Positions 8,793 through 18,430 of a DNA stretch of 64,000 bases are shown piece by piece (within the stretch, counting starts at the first letter, position 1; every line of letters starts with the position of its first letter). This stretch comes from Salipaludibacillus agaradhaerens (lineage in GTDB: Bacteria > Bacillota > Bacilli > Bacillales > Salisediminibacteriaceae), in NCBI RefSeq assembly GCF_002019735.1, contig NZ_KV917378.1, forward strand, positions 3,064,869 through 3,128,868, in the 5' to 3' direction. A program made the position numbers and the translations under genes. Under the pieces are notes generated by a model, which was not told the origin of the DNA, made no database searches, and saw nothing but the letters and a program-made list of their open reading frames with translations.

Positions 8793-9551
8793 GTGTTTAA
8801 AAAAGTGTTTACGACTGTCTGTTTATTAGGTATTACCCTTACTATAAGTGGCTGTCATTCGGATGAAGAGAAGGTAGATATTTATGTTTTAACAGCTGCA
8901 AGTATGACAGAGGCCATGGAAGAAATAAAGAAGCTTTATGAAAAAGAGCATGAAGGTGTGGCGCTTATCCCATCGTACGGAAGCTCAGGCCAATTGAAGG
9001 ATCAAATAACTCAAGGAGCTCCGGCACACCTGTTCTTACCAGCTGCGCTCACTTGGATGGAAGAGTTAGATAGGGAAAGTGTTATCCTAGAATATGACCC
9101 TTTATTAGAAAATGAGCTTGTTCTGATCAAAGGCAATCATATAGAAACGGATATGACAACACTAGAAGAGCTAGTGGCTGATGAGATTGCTAGTGTGGCA
9201 ATTGGTCATCCTGATATAGTACCCGCTGGAAGTTATGCCATACAAGCACTGGAAGAGCGAGAGCTATATGAGGCCCTTTCAGACAAAATCATTTTTGCTT
9301 CAAATGTGAGAGAAGTGCTGACATACGTTGAAACTGGAAACGCAGATGCTGGACTTGTGTATAAGACAGATGCATATTCGTCGGACGATGTAGACATCGT
9401 GACAATAGTGGGGGATCATGACACCATTTTATACCCGGTTGGCTTGCTTGAAGATGCCGCTGAAATAACAGAGGCTCGAGATTTCTATGAGTGGCTGCAA
9501 ACGGAAGAAGCACTCGCTATATTTGCGTCATATGGGTTTGGTGTACGTTAG
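8793..9551 (+). CDS. modA: Molybdate ABC transporter substrate-binding lipoprotein
   Basis: Periplasmic-type binding protein that captures molybdate (or tungstate) outside the cell for ModB. I chose GTG 8793 because GGGGGAGA lies 5-6 nt upstream and because it places the signal peptide correctly; an in-frame GTG at 8760 has no such site. The 252-aa product has lipobox TISGC (Cys21), then the ModA opening LTAASMTEAMEEI, followed by PSYGSSGQLKDQI and the AGLVYKTDA segment near the hinge. modB starts directly after the stop (9552). No ATPase gene follows. Confidence 0.88.
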   Translation: MFKKVFTTVCLLGITLTISGCHSDEEKVDIYVLTAASMTEAMEEIKKLYEKEHEGVALIPSYGSSGQLKDQITQGAPAHLFLPAALTWMEELDRESVILEYDPLLENELVLIKGNHIETDMTTLEELVADEIASVAIGHPDIVPAGSYAIQALEERELYEALSDKIIFASNVREVLTYVETGNADAGLVYKTDAYSSDDVDIVTIVGDHDTILYPVGLLEDAAEITEARDFYEWLQTEEALAIFASYGFGVR

Positions 9552-10217
9552 ATGACTATACAACAATTTCTAACACCGGTTGTTATATCATTACAGGTCA
9601 TTGTAGTCGCAAGTATTCTCTCTTTTGTTACGGCATTATTAGCAGCATGGTTTATGAAGGGTAAATCTTTTCGAGGACGTAGTCTCATTGAAACAGTTAT
9701 GATGCTTCCGCTTGTACTACCGCCAACGGTTGTCGGTTTTGGGTTGCTCGTAATTTTTGGCGGACAAAGTTGGATAGGACAAGCGTTTGAATGGTTATTT
9801 TCGACGCGGATCGTTTTTTCTTACTGGGCTGCTGTTATTGCTGCGGCTGTAGTTGCCTTTCCACTAATCTATCAAACGTTAATCAATGCTTTTGAAAATG
9901 TCGATACAGAATTAGAGCAGGCAGCAAGACAAATGGGGGCTAATGAAAAACAACTTTTCATGTATGTCACATTTCCTCTTGCTTGGCGATCCGTCATCAC
10001 AGGTTATATGCTGGGTTTTGCGAGAGGACTAGGGGAATTTGGAGCTACCATCATGTTTGCTGGCAATATACCTGGACAAACTCAGACGATGCCAACGGCC
10101 ATTTACTCGGCAGTACAAACTGGTCAGACAGAGGCTGCTTATTATTGGGTAGTGGCGCTCATTTTGTTTTCGTTTGGATTACTTAGTCTTGTGTTGCGTC
10201 TAAGGGCAAAAGAATGA
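9552..10217 (+). CDS. modB: Molybdate ABC transporter permease
   Basis: 221 aa, ATG immediately after the modA stop. Five or more transmembrane helices and the EAA loop (EQAARQMGANEKQLFMYVTFPLAWR) that docks on the ATPase. LPPTVVGFGLLVIFGG and FARGLGEFGATIMFAGN are characteristic of ModB. There is no modC downstream; a small membrane-protein gene and a terminator follow. The ATPase must be encoded elsewhere or borrowed, as I recall for the B. subtilis yvgLM pair. Confidence 0.9.
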   Translation: MTIQQFLTPVVISLQVIVVASILSFVTALLAAWFMKGKSFRGRSLIETVMMLPLVLPPTVVGFGLLVIFGGQSWIGQAFEWLFSTRIVFSYWAAVIAAAVVAFPLIYQTLINAFENVDTELEQAARQMGANEKQLFMYVTFPLAWRSVITGYMLGFARGLGEFGATIMFAGNIPGQTQTMPTAIYSAVQTGQTEAAYYWVVALILFSFGLLSLVLRLRAKE

Positions 10218-10279
10218 TGTTTAAAATATAGTTGCCAGGGTATCACTCATACTAACCGTTTTTAAGGAGGTTCAAAAGG

Positions 10280-10456
10280 ATGAGTGAACACGATAAGCGT
10301 GAAGAAAAGGTAGAGAAGAAAGAGGAACCAGGACGGGTGGGGGCCACTTTCATTAAATACGCCTTCATCACCGTTATTTTATTAATTATTCTTTACTTTA
10401 TAGCAAATTATTTACTCCCAATGTTCCCTGGTGGTGGAAACACAGGTCTTTATTAA
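10280..10456 (+). CDS. Small single-TM protein
   Basis: 58 aa. The start is well supported by AAGGAGG 9-10 nt upstream of the ATG. The N-terminal half is highly charged (MSEHDKREEKVEKKEEPG), the C-terminal half is one transmembrane helix (ITVILLIILYFIANYLLPMF) and the tail is glycine-rich. The gene lies 62 bp after modB and ends just before a strong terminator, so it may be part of the modAB transcript. I do not recognise a family. Confidence 0.6.
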   Translation: MSEHDKREEKVEKKEEPGRVGATFIKYAFITVILLIILYFIANYLLPMFPGGGNTGLY

Positions 10457-10496
10457 GTGGCTAATGTCATGGAAGCGTGCGAGTAAAAAATGAAAC

Positions 10497-10535
10497 AAAA
10501 GCCTGCTGGACACGGAAAGTCAGCAGGCTTTTCAG
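10497..10535 (+). terminator. Intrinsic terminator after modAB
   Basis: Stem AAAGCCTGCTG (10498-10508) with CAGCAGGCTTT (10521-10531), 12-nt loop, short T tail. The A-run on the left also allows minus-strand use by the convergent thioesterase gene. Confidence 0.85.
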
Positions 10536-10677
10536 TATATAGTATAATAATTAGTGCATGAGACATATTCACGTTAACGGGCAAAAAACAATGACTTAGA
10601 GCGAATCCTTTTGTTTAAAGAATGTGAGCAAAATAATGATTTTGTCGATTGGATGTTGTAAATCCTTTACAGATCGA

Positions 10678-11205
10678 CTATGAGATAGGGTGAGTATCCC
10701 AAGGTTTTAGTTCTGATAAAATTGTCGCAAGCTCTTTACTTTGCTTCCTTCTTTCTTTTCTGCGCTGAATTCTGGCAGGCGCAGTTTCGTTTAAATAAAT
10801 TTCTTCTTTTGTTTCTGGTACAACTTTTGGAACCTTCGCAGGAGTACCTTTGTTGTTTAAAGCGACAAACGTTAAGAAACTAGTTGCAGCTAATGTTCGT
10901 TTACCAGTTAGAAGATCTTCTGCAACGACTTTAACAAAGACCTCCATGGAACTCGTCCCTGTCCACGTGACATGAGATTCGAGACAAACAGAGTCAGTTG
11001 GTCGAATGGGAGACAAAAAGTCCACAGAATCTGTAGAAGCTGTCACACATTCTGTTCGGGAATGGCGTGCAGCGGATATAGAAGCGACATCATCAATATC
11101 CCTCATTAATTTACCGCCAAAAAGTGTATTGTGATTGTTTGTATCCTGAGGGAAGACCCTCCCGGTTTTAATCACCTTTGAATCACGACATGCTTTTTCT
11201 TTCAT
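10678..11205 (-). CDS. YkhA-type acyl-CoA thioesterase (hotdog fold)
   Basis: 175 aa from ATG 11205, which has GGAGGTAA 9 nt upstream; a longer in-frame start lacks such a site. Single hotdog ACOT-type domain: the N-terminal motif PQDTNNHNTLFGGKLMRDID carries the catalytic region of this family (N, H and D residues), then SVDFLSPIRPTDSV and the C-terminal SFLTFVALNNKG. Hydrolyses acyl-CoA esters, probably medium or long chain, in the cytoplasm. Size and motifs match B. subtilis YkhA. The basic tail RIQRRKERRKQSKE is an ordinary feature of the group. Confidence 0.88.
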   Translation of the reverse strand: MKEKACRDSKVIKTGRVFPQDTNNHNTLFGGKLMRDIDDVASISAARHSRTECVTASTDSVDFLSPIRPTDSVCLESHVTWTGTSSMEVFVKVVAEDLLTGKRTLAATSFLTFVALNNKGTPAKVPKVVPETKEEIYLNETAPARIQRRKERRKQSKELATILSELKPWDTHPIS

Positions 11206-11500
11206 GCTGTAGTTACCTCCGTTTAAAATGAGTGTCAATTTTAAAAAGTATACCATTCATTGATAAATAATCAAAAAAGATGCGAGACGTCTCATGACTT
11301 ATACAATGAAATGAAAGTGTTCCCGTTCCCGCTCTTTACAGTGTTGAATACATAGTGGTAAGGAAAAATCAACACGTAATAATGCTTATAGGGAGGTTTG
11401 GAGTTATCTTTCGGCTGATTACTTTTTCAGCGTACGTCTAACATTAACGACGGCTCCATATGCAATATTAACAAAAATAGGTTATGGAGGATTTAGGATA

Positions 11501-11839
11501 ATGACACATAGTCAGAGAGTGAAAGGGAAAATGATAGATCATGAGACACGATGTGCTCATTATCATACAGAGGTAGATAGAGTAGCGATCAAATTCAAAT
11601 GTTGTATGACCTATTATCCTTGTATAGAATGTCACCGTGAAACGGCCGACCATCCGGTTACCCGTTGGGAGCAGAAGGAACTCAAGGAAGTGGCCATTTT
11701 ATGCGGAAGTTGTTGGAAAGAACTAACGATTGAACAGTATGTATATGGACAAGACCATTGTCCTTTCTGTAACGCGGGGTTTAATTCGCGGTGTTCACGT
11801 CATTATCATCATTATTTTGCTATGACGCCCTTAACCTAA
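11501..11839 (+). CDS. CHY zinc finger protein
   Basis: 112 aa. The ATG follows GGAGGATTTAGGATA. The single CHY-type finger is spread over the protein: CAHYHTEVDRVAIKFKCC, YYPCIECHRE, AILCGSCWKE and CPFCNAGFNSRCSRHYHHYF provide the expected Cys/His ligand set for about three zinc ions. The family (zf-CHY, bacterial stand-alone form) is widespread in Bacillaceae; its role is unknown. It is divergent from the thioesterase gene and probably monocistronic. Confidence 0.85.
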   Translation: MTHSQRVKGKMIDHETRCAHYHTEVDRVAIKFKCCMTYYPCIECHRETADHPVTRWEQKELKEVAILCGSCWKELTIEQYVYGQDHCPFCNAGFNSRCSRHYHHYFAMTPLT

Positions 11840-11963
11840 GTGTCATGGGAAGGGTGTTTAGCTTAGGATGTTAGATATATTTTAGAGAGGTCCGCAACCC
11901 TTGTTGTAAAAAAAGAGTGTATAATGTAGGAAGTATGTTCATATAGAAAGGGGGGGATGATAC

Positions 11964-13544
11964 TTGCATTGGACTGATATTTATCCGTATTATTTGCTTC
12001 TTATGGGATTTTTTTCGTTCATGCTTGCCATCTTGACGTTAAGATATCCCCGAACTCCTGGTAGATTTTATTTTGCATCATTATTATTTTTATCATTTTT
12101 GCTCGTGACATTGACTGCCGCTGAGCTTTATCACTCCTCGTATACAGTCATGTTATGGCTCAGAAATAGTCAGCAGATCCCTATATTTTTAAGTGCTATA
12201 TTACTCCTCGCTTTAGTCAGAAGTTACTTAGGAAAGCCAGAAAAAACGACAGCTCGCATTGTAATTGTCCTTTCTTTACCAGTTATTGTGTATTTTTCTC
12301 TTATAATCACGGATCACCATCATCATATTATGAGAACGTGGGTCGATATCACCCAAATAGGCTCCTTAACTGAAATAAACGTTAACCCTACCTTCATAAA
12401 CTTAATGTTTATTGCATACTATCAATTTGTGGCTATGTCAGCGGTTGTTGTTCTTCTATTAAATATAAGAATGTTTTCTGAAAAATTAAGGAGAAAATTT
12501 GTGTTTATGTTTACTGGAATTAGTATTCCAGTTTGGCTCCCTGCTTTAAGCATGGCTCTTCCATTTAAAATTCCTGGGACGATGTCTATCTCCTACACGC
12601 TGGCAGGTTTGTTCGTTTTTATCGCATTTTTTCGTTATCAAATTATGTCGGTATGGCCGATTGCGAAAGATAGAATTTTTGAACAAATGAGTGATGGGAT
12701 TGTGCTATCTGATAGCTATAATAGAATTGTGGATATTAACCCAGCAGGGGAAAAAGTATTACACTTAATTAATCCTGATAAAACAACGCACTCTTGGATA
12801 GGAGAATATTTGCCTGCCCTTCTGGAGAGCTATCCATCTCTTATTAATAATTATATTAATAACAAAGATTTAGCGGATGAGATAGAAATTGTAGAAGAAT
12901 CGAAAAAAATATTTTACTTAGTGAGATTCCATCCCATTCGTCATTCAGGTAAGGAAGAGGAAGCGATACTCACCATATTCACAGATGTTACAACTAAAAA
13001 AATGTTTGAGAATGAATTATTAGAAAAGGCAACGACAGATTATTTAACTGGGCTTCATAACCGACGTCATTTTGTGGATTCGTTTGAGCGTTTTAATATA
13101 GTCAAAGGGCGTTGTAACACTAAAGTAGCGTTATTGTTACTGGATATTGATGATTTTAAAATTATTAATGATACATATGGACACCAAACGGGTGATGATG
13201 TACTTGTTGTTTTTTCAGAACGTTTAAGAGATTTCTTTTCGAATGGTGCTGCAATCGGAAGAATCGGAGGGGAAGAGTTTGCGGTTTGTCTCATTGACAA
13301 AGATGACGATGAGATCATCAATCTTGCACGAAGATTTAGAGACCATTTAGTAAACACACCGCTCCATCTAAAGGGACATGAGGCCTTGCCGGTGAGAGTG
13401 AGTATAGGAATGGCCACAGCATATAAGGGAAGCAAGACGTTTGAATGGATGCATAAAGCGGCAGATGAGGCGTTATATAAAGCGAAAAACAGTGGGAAAA
13501 ATCAAGTCATACCGTATCTGGAAAAGGAAACAGTCCATCAGTAA
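11964..13544 (+). CDS. Membrane diguanylate cyclase (7TM-PAS-GGDEF)
   Basis: 526 aa. TTG start 11964, supported by an AAAGGGGGGG site; the ATG at 11957 is out of frame. Order: seven hydrophobic helices (residues 1-225, histidine-kinase N-terminal 7TM type), a PAS domain (about 235-345) and a GGDEF domain (about 350-520) with the active-site motif GGEEF at 435-439. The usual inhibitory RxxD motif five residues before GGEEF is absent (SNGA), so product feedback at that site is not expected. It should make cyclic di-GMP in response to a membrane or PAS-sensed signal. Its gene is alone with the azoreductase gene 40 bp downstream. Confidence 0.9.
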   Translation: MHWTDIYPYYLLLMGFFSFMLAILTLRYPRTPGRFYFASLLFLSFLLVTLTAAELYHSSYTVMLWLRNSQQIPIFLSAILLLALVRSYLGKPEKTTARIVIVLSLPVIVYFSLIITDHHHHIMRTWVDITQIGSLTEINVNPTFINLMFIAYYQFVAMSAVVVLLLNIRMFSEKLRRKFVFMFTGISIPVWLPALSMALPFKIPGTMSISYTLAGLFVFIAFFRYQIMSVWPIAKDRIFEQMSDGIVLSDSYNRIVDINPAGEKVLHLINPDKTTHSWIGEYLPALLESYPSLINNYINNKDLADEIEIVEESKKIFYLVRFHPIRHSGKEEEAILTIFTDVTTKKMFENELLEKATTDYLTGLHNRRHFVDSFERFNIVKGRCNTKVALLLLDIDDFKIINDTYGHQTGDDVLVVFSERLRDFFSNGAAIGRIGGEEFAVCLIDKDDDEIINLARRFRDHLVNTPLHLKGHEALPVRVSIGMATAYKGSKTFEWMHKAADEALYKAKNSGKNQVIPYLEKETVHQ

Positions 13545-13584
13545 ACGACCGTTTATAAATCAGTATTAAATGAGGTGCACATCT

Positions 13585-14208
13585 ATGACATTATTGTACG
13601 TTACCGCAAACCCGAAACGTGTGGAAGACTCATATAGTTTACAGCTTGGAAAATGCTTTCTGGACGTGTTTAGAAAAAACTGCTTAGACACAGACATAAC
13701 TCAGCTTGATCTTTTTGCAGTCCACATACCGCCATTAGAAAAAGAGGCGTTGGCTGCTTGGGAAAGATTTGAATCAATTGACCGTGATATACCCATTACA
13801 AACCCATTTGTAGAACAGTTTTTACAGGCGGAGATTGTCGTCTTTGTCACCCCTTTATGGAATATGAGCTCTCCACCTCAAGTAAAGGCATATATCGACC
13901 AGTTAATTATTCCTAAAAAAACATTCTGCTTTACTGAGGAGGGAATAAAAGGATTAGCGCATGATAAAACGATCGTCCATATACAATCTTGCGGAGGTGT
14001 GTATTCTGAGGGGCCGCTGGCCTCATTGGAGCATGGCAATACGTATCTCCAAACAATCTTTAGCCTCATAGGTGTTAAAAACTATCATCACGTCAGTATT
14101 GAAGGAACGAGTACCTTTCCTCAAGAGGTAGAAGAAAGGTTTGAAAAAGCAAAAGAAGAGACACGTCAGTTAGCAGAAACATTAAGCGATAGGCGTACAG
14201 CGAAATGA
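13585..14208 (+). CDS. FMN-dependent NADH-azoreductase (AzoR family)
   Basis: 207 aa from ATG 13585, preceded by GAGGTG at 9-10 nt; an upstream in-frame ATG at 13570 lacks a site. Flavodoxin-like fold: the N-terminal VTANPKRVEDSYSLQLGKCF binds FMN phosphate, VTPLWNMSSPPQVKAYIDQ is the hallmark flavin-contact segment, and SCGGVYSEGP is the third family motif. Reduces quinones and azo compounds with NADH; the physiological role is probably quinone or thiol stress defence. Cytoplasmic. May be read through from the diguanylate cyclase gene, since no terminator lies between them. Confidence 0.88.
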   Translation: MTLLYVTANPKRVEDSYSLQLGKCFLDVFRKNCLDTDITQLDLFAVHIPPLEKEALAAWERFESIDRDIPITNPFVEQFLQAEIVVFVTPLWNMSSPPQVKAYIDQLIIPKKTFCFTEEGIKGLAHDKTIVHIQSCGGVYSEGPLASLEHGNTYLQTIFSLIGVKNYHHVSIEGTSTFPQEVEERFEKAKEETRQLAETLSDRRTAK

Positions 14209-14295
14209 CACCCACACGTTTTTGAGGTTAGGAATCCGTTAGTGTTACAAAGCATGCTGTTAAAAGTGGTGTTCTTTAGTTGATTGTTGTAGCGT

Positions 14296-15315
14296 TCACC
14301 CTCTAGATACTCGTGCAATAAAAGTTCCTACAAAAGGGCTCCATGATATAACCCACGCCCAATAAAATAGTGTCCAATCTTCCATCCATTCACGGGAAGA
14401 ATACGGGTTGGTGTCAAATGTCAATTCGGTTAACGCTCCTGCATATTGGCCGATAGTTTTGGTGAAATGATCCAAAATAAACACTGTCGGCCCAAGGGTG
14501 AGGGCGATGACTAGCAGGAGTCCTGCTAGAGATAGATTGCCAACACTTAAATGACGCATCCCCTTATTTAATCCTGTGAACAGAAATAAGAAAAATAACC
14601 GTTATGACAGCAATGATAATGAGCTGGATAGTGAGAGTGTCCTCCCAACCAAAAACCTGTGAAAAGCCGTTACTTACTTGTATTGTACTGAGCCCAAATG
14701 AAGTGGCAATACCAACGGTGGTAGCAATGATCGCAATAATATCAATGAATTTCCCTGTTTTTTTAAATACATGATCGCCAATTAGAGGATAAAAAGCTGA
14801 GCTAATTAGACCAGGGAGTTTTTTTCGATATTTAGCAAAGGCCAGTCCAAGTGCTACGATGGCGTAAATTGACCACGGATGAAAGCCCCAATGAAACACG
14901 CCATAAAGCAACCCTTGTGCAGCTGCGTATTGTGTCTCTGCTTCTATTCCATGAGGTGGGCCGATGTAATGAGACATAGGCTCTGCTACTCCCCAGAAGA
15001 CAAGTCCTACCCCCATGCCTGCAGCGAACAACATACCTACCCATGTAAAATAATGATATTCCGGCTCATCTTCTTTATTACCTAGCTTCATATGACGATA
15101 TGGACCAAAGCCGAGAAATAAACAAAACCCTACAAAAAATGCTGTGGCTAGTACATATAACCACCCGAAATTTTGAATCATCGAACTCATAAGTGATTCC
15201 ATCACCGTTTCCATACTGACAGGACTAACAAGCCCCCAAACAACAAGGATAAAAATGATTACCCCTGATATGATAAAAACGAGGCTGCTGTTTCCTTTTG
15301 TAGACGTAATACCAT
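14296..15315 (-). pseudogene. BCCT-family osmolyte transporter, frameshifted and truncated
   Basis: Remnant of a betaine/carnitine/choline transporter. Two blocks in different frames are visible: 15214-14564 with GMGVGLVFWGVAEPMSHY and FHWGFHPWSIYA, and 14559-14296 with LGPTVFILDHFTKT and WVISWSPFVGTFIARVSRG. Joining them near 14575-14582 restores the family sequence TGLNKGM. At the 5' end an ATG (15315) with a good GAGGTG site is one base out of frame with the coding sequence GITSTKGNSS. A stop then falls where family members read RGRTIREF, and the last third of the protein is missing. At least two frameshifts plus the 3' loss make a sequencing error alone unlikely. Confidence 0.85.
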
Positions 15316-15404
15316 TTTAATCACCTCGTTAAGCTGTAGCCGTGAATAAGGATGTTTAAACACAAGGCCTAAAATAGATGAAAAGTGGGATTACACTGTC
15401 ACAA

Positions 15405-15434
15405 CCAAAAACCGTCTCCATAATGGAAACGGCT
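15405..15434 (-). terminator. Terminator of the oligopeptide permease operon
   Basis: On the minus strand CCGTTTCC (15432-15425) pairs with GGAGACGG (15419-15412), one G-U pair, followed by TTTTTGG. Ends the operon at 15447-19333. Confidence 0.8.
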
Positions 15435-15446
15435 GGTTTTTAGTAT

Positions 15447-16460
15447 TTAGTAATTCGGTTGACGTTCACCTGATTCGATTTCTTCTATATAGTGGCAGGC
15501 AGCTTGATGCCCTTCAGCCATATTAAGATCACTTGTTCGTAACTCAGGAATTTCTTCTTTACATTTATCAGTTGCAAAAGGACACCGCGTGTGGAAACGA
15601 CAGCCTGATGGCGGATTAATTGGTGAAGGGACATCCCCTTTAAGAATAATTTGTTCCTTCTTTTTACTTGGATCAGGAACAGGGATGGCCGACAACAATG
15701 TTTTTGTATACGGGTGCTTAGGGTTGTCAAAAAGTGATTTTTTATCAGCAATTTCCACGATTTTTCCGAGATACATAACGAGGACTCGGTCAGAGATGTG
15801 TCTCACAACACCTAAATCATGGGCGATGAACAGATAAGTTAGGTTGAGTTCCTTTTGCAATTTCTTCAGCAAATTAAGTACTTGAGCTTGAATAGAAACA
15901 TCAAGGGCCGAAACAGATTCATCGCAGATAATCAACTTCGGATCAACAGCCAGTGCTCGAGCGATACCAATACGCTGTCTTTGTCCACCACTGAATTCAT
16001 GTGGAAAACGGTCTAATTGGTGAGAACCAAGACCAACTGTTTCCATTAGCTCAAGCATTCGAGCTTCACGGTCTTTTTTAGGAAGTACATTTTGGATCTC
16101 CATAGCTTCACTTAGCACTTGTCTTACGGTTTGGCGTGGATTAATCGAAGCATAGGGATCTTGGAAAATAATTTGTAGATCTTTACGCATTTTTCGCATT
16201 TGTGATTTGTTTAAAGATAGCAAATCTTCTCCCTGGAACGTTACCTCACCTGATGTTGGTTCATCTAGGCGCAAGATCGCTCGCCCAGTTGTGGATTTTC
16301 CACAGCCAGATTCGCCAACGATACTTAACGTTTCACCGGCCTTTACCGAAAACGTGACATCATCAACAGCTTTGACATCATTAATTTTCCTGCCAAAGAT
16401 CCCGCCTTTAATAGGAAAATATTGTTTAAGATTTTTGACTTTGAGCAGTTCCGTAGTCAT
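15447..16460 (-). CDS. Oligopeptide ABC transporter ATPase (OppF/DppF type)
   Basis: 337 aa. ATG 16460 has GGAGGTG 11 nt upstream and lies inside the 3' end of the preceding ATPase gene (35-nt overlap), so translation is coupled. Walker [10 protein letters not shown] (about 52-60), Q-loop FQDP, signature [15 protein letters not shown], Walker B LIICDES, H-loop IAHD. The C-terminal oligopeptide-binding-ATPase extension includes [20 protein letters not shown], whose cysteines resemble the Fe-S ligands reported for DppD/DppF-type ATPases. It powers uptake with the other ATPase and the two permeases. Last gene of the operon. Confidence 0.92.
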   Translation of the reverse strand: MTTELLKVKNLKQYFPIKGGIFGRKINDVKAVDDVTFSVKAGETLSIVGESGCGKSTTGRAILRLDEPTSGEVTFQGEDLLSLNKSQMRKMRKDLQIIFQDPYASINPRQTVRQVLSEAMEIQNVLPKKDREARMLELMETVGLGSHQLDRFPHEFSGGQRQRIGIARALAVDPKLIICDESVSALDVSIQAQVLNLLKKLQKELNLTYLFIAHDLGVVRHISDRVLVMYLGKIVEIADKKSLFDNPKHPYTKTLLSAIPVPDPSKKKEQIILKGDVPSPINPPSGCRFHTRCPFATDKCKEEIPELRTSDLNMAEGHQAACHYIEEIESGERQPNY

Positions 16461-17466
16461 CTCTCACGTTCACCTCCGGGCCGTCCCATTCGTCGGTATG
16501 AATCCAACAGCGGACTTGGTTTTTGTCATCAATATTTTCAAGTGAAGGAAGCTTCTCTTCACATAACTTTGTAGCAAAGGGACACCTAGGTGCAAATCTG
16601 CAGCCTTGTGGTAACTCATCAGGTCTTGGGACCATTCCTTTAATTACTTCTAACTCATCTTGATCAATATCATGTCTTGGTAATGATTTTAACAACCCAA
16701 CTGTGTATGGGTGTTTAGGCGCTTTGAAAAGGGTATGAACATCTGCATATTCAACAATTTTACCAGCGTACATAACCGCGACATAATCACAGGTTTCAGC
16801 TACGACACCAAGGTCATGTGTGATTAAGATCATCGACATGCCAAGTTCACCCTGCAGACGATTAATGAGACGAAGAATTTGTGCTTGAATTGTTACATCT
16901 AATGCCGTTGTTGGTTCATCGGCGATAAGCAACTCTGGATTACAGGCTAGTGCAATTGCAATCATCGCCCTTTGACGCATACCCCCTGATAGTTCATAAG
17001 GGTAGGCTTTTAACCGGTCTTTAGGGGATGGAATTCCAACAAGTTCAAGCATACCTAATGCTTTTTTCAAAGCTTCCTTTTTTGAGAGTTTTTCATGAAT
17101 CATATATGATTCAGCAATTTGATCGCCTATTGTAAAAACAGGATTTAAAGATGTCATTGGCTCTTGGAAAATCATTGAAATTTGGTTACCGCGAATATGT
17201 CGCATTTCTGCTTCACTTTTAGCAAGAAGATCTTCCCCGTTAAAGGTGATAGAACCGCCTTTAACTTTTCCGGGAGATTCAATCAGGCGCATGATTGAAA
17301 GGGAGGTAATACTTTTCCCCGAACCGGATTCTCCAACGATACCAAGTGTTTTACCACTAGGAACATCAAAGCTGACGCCATCCACTGCTTTCACTTCGCC
17401 CTTACTAGTATAAAACGAGGTTTGTAACTCGTTAACGTCTATAATGGTTTTAAGGTTATCCAACAT
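16426..17466 (-). CDS. Oligopeptide ABC transporter ATPase (OppD/DppD type)
   Basis: 346 aa. ATG 17466 follows AAAGGTG. Walker [11 protein letters not shown]-loop [10 protein letters not shown], signature [15 protein letters not shown], Walker [14 protein letters not shown]-loop ITHD. The C-terminal extension has the conserved cysteine set [18 protein letters not shown]. Forms a heterodimer with the following ATPase. The order of the operon is permease C, permease B, ATPase D, ATPase F, with the binding protein gene divergent upstream. Confidence 0.92.
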   Translation of the reverse strand: MLDNLKTIIDVNELQTSFYTSKGEVKAVDGVSFDVPSGKTLGIVGESGSGKSITSLSIMRLIESPGKVKGGSITFNGEDLLAKSEAEMRHIRGNQISMIFQEPMTSLNPVFTIGDQIAESYMIHEKLSKKEALKKALGMLELVGIPSPKDRLKAYPYELSGGMRQRAMIAIALACNPELLIADEPTTALDVTIQAQILRLINRLQGELGMSMILITHDLGVVAETCDYVAVMYAGKIVEYADVHTLFKAPKHPYTVGLLKSLPRHDIDQDELEVIKGMVPRPDELPQGCRFAPRCPFATKLCEEKLPSLENIDDKNQVRCWIHTDEWDGPEVNVRDDYGTAQSQKS

Positions 17467-17494
17467 ATGTCACACCTTTCTGTACTGACCGTCA

Positions 17495-18415
17495 TTAATC
17501 TAACTCGACCCGCTTGTTTAAGAAGCGGTAAGAGATATCAACGAGGAAGTTTACTAGAACAAAGAGAAGTGATAGAACGAGTACAGTTCCTTGTACAATT
17601 GGGAAATCCCTTGCGTTAATTGCATCTACAACAAGGCGTCCCAATCCGTTAATCGCAAAAACTGTTTCAGTTAAGACAGCTCCGCCTAACAACGCACCAA
17701 ATTGAAGTCCTACCACTGTTACAACAGGGATTAAAGCATTTCTTAATGCATGTTTATAAATAACTAAACGTTCTTTAACCCCTTTAGCACGAGCTGTTCG
17801 AATGTAATCTTGATTAATAATCTCAAGCATACTTGACCGCGTCATGCGGGCGATAATCGCTGCCCCTGCAGTGCCTAACGTTATAACAGGGAGTAAAATA
17901 TGTTGTGGCGTTCCCCAGCCAGAAACGGGAATAGCCTCAAAATTGAGTGAAATATATTGGATAAGCATAAGACCTAACCAAAAGTTTGGCATGGATAAGC
18001 CAAATAAAGCAAAGATCATAATAAACATATCTGAAATAGAATTTCTTCTAGTAGCTGACACAATACCAGCAATAAGTCCTAAGAAAATACTCAATATTGT
18101 ACTGTAAAAGGCTAATTCGACTGTTACCCAGATTCTTGAGCTGATTTCACCTGACACAGAGCGACCACTGCGGATTGAATTTCCGAAGTCCCCTTGCACG
18201 GCATTCGTAATGAAATTCCCGTATTGAACATAGTAGGGGTCGTTTAAACCAAGTCGTTCTCTCATCTGCTCTACCTGTTCTTCATTCGCTTGCTCACCAG
18301 CAATGATCTGAGCAGGGTCCCCTGGAATTAAGTGCATCATAAAGAATACAACGAGTGATACACCAATGAGGACTGGGATAGTCTGGAGGATACGTCTAAT
18401 AGTATATACTAACAT
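17495..18415 (-). CDS. Oligopeptide ABC transporter permease (OppB/DppB type)
   Basis: 306 aa, six transmembrane helices. ATG 18415 follows AGAGAGGTGAACCTCC. The N-terminal RRILQTIPVLIGVSLVVFF and the following HLIPGDPA are typical of the B permease; the large extracytoplasmic loop after helix 1 is present. The EAA-type coupling loop is RTARAKGVKERLVIYKHALR. Starts 15 bp after the C-permease stop. Confidence 0.92.
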   Translation of the reverse strand: MLVYTIRRILQTIPVLIGVSLVVFFMMHLIPGDPAQIIAGEQANEEQVEQMRERLGLNDPYYVQYGNFITNAVQGDFGNSIRSGRSVSGEISSRIWVTVELAFYSTILSIFLGLIAGIVSATRRNSISDMFIMIFALFGLSMPNFWLGLMLIQYISLNFEAIPVSGWGTPQHILLPVITLGTAGAAIIARMTRSSMLEIINQDYIRTARAKGVKERLVIYKHALRNALIPVVTVVGLQFGALLGGAVLTETVFAINGLGRLVVDAINARDFPIVQGTVLVLSLLFVLVNFLVDISYRFLNKRVELD

Positions 18416-18430
18416 GGAGGTTCACCTCTC

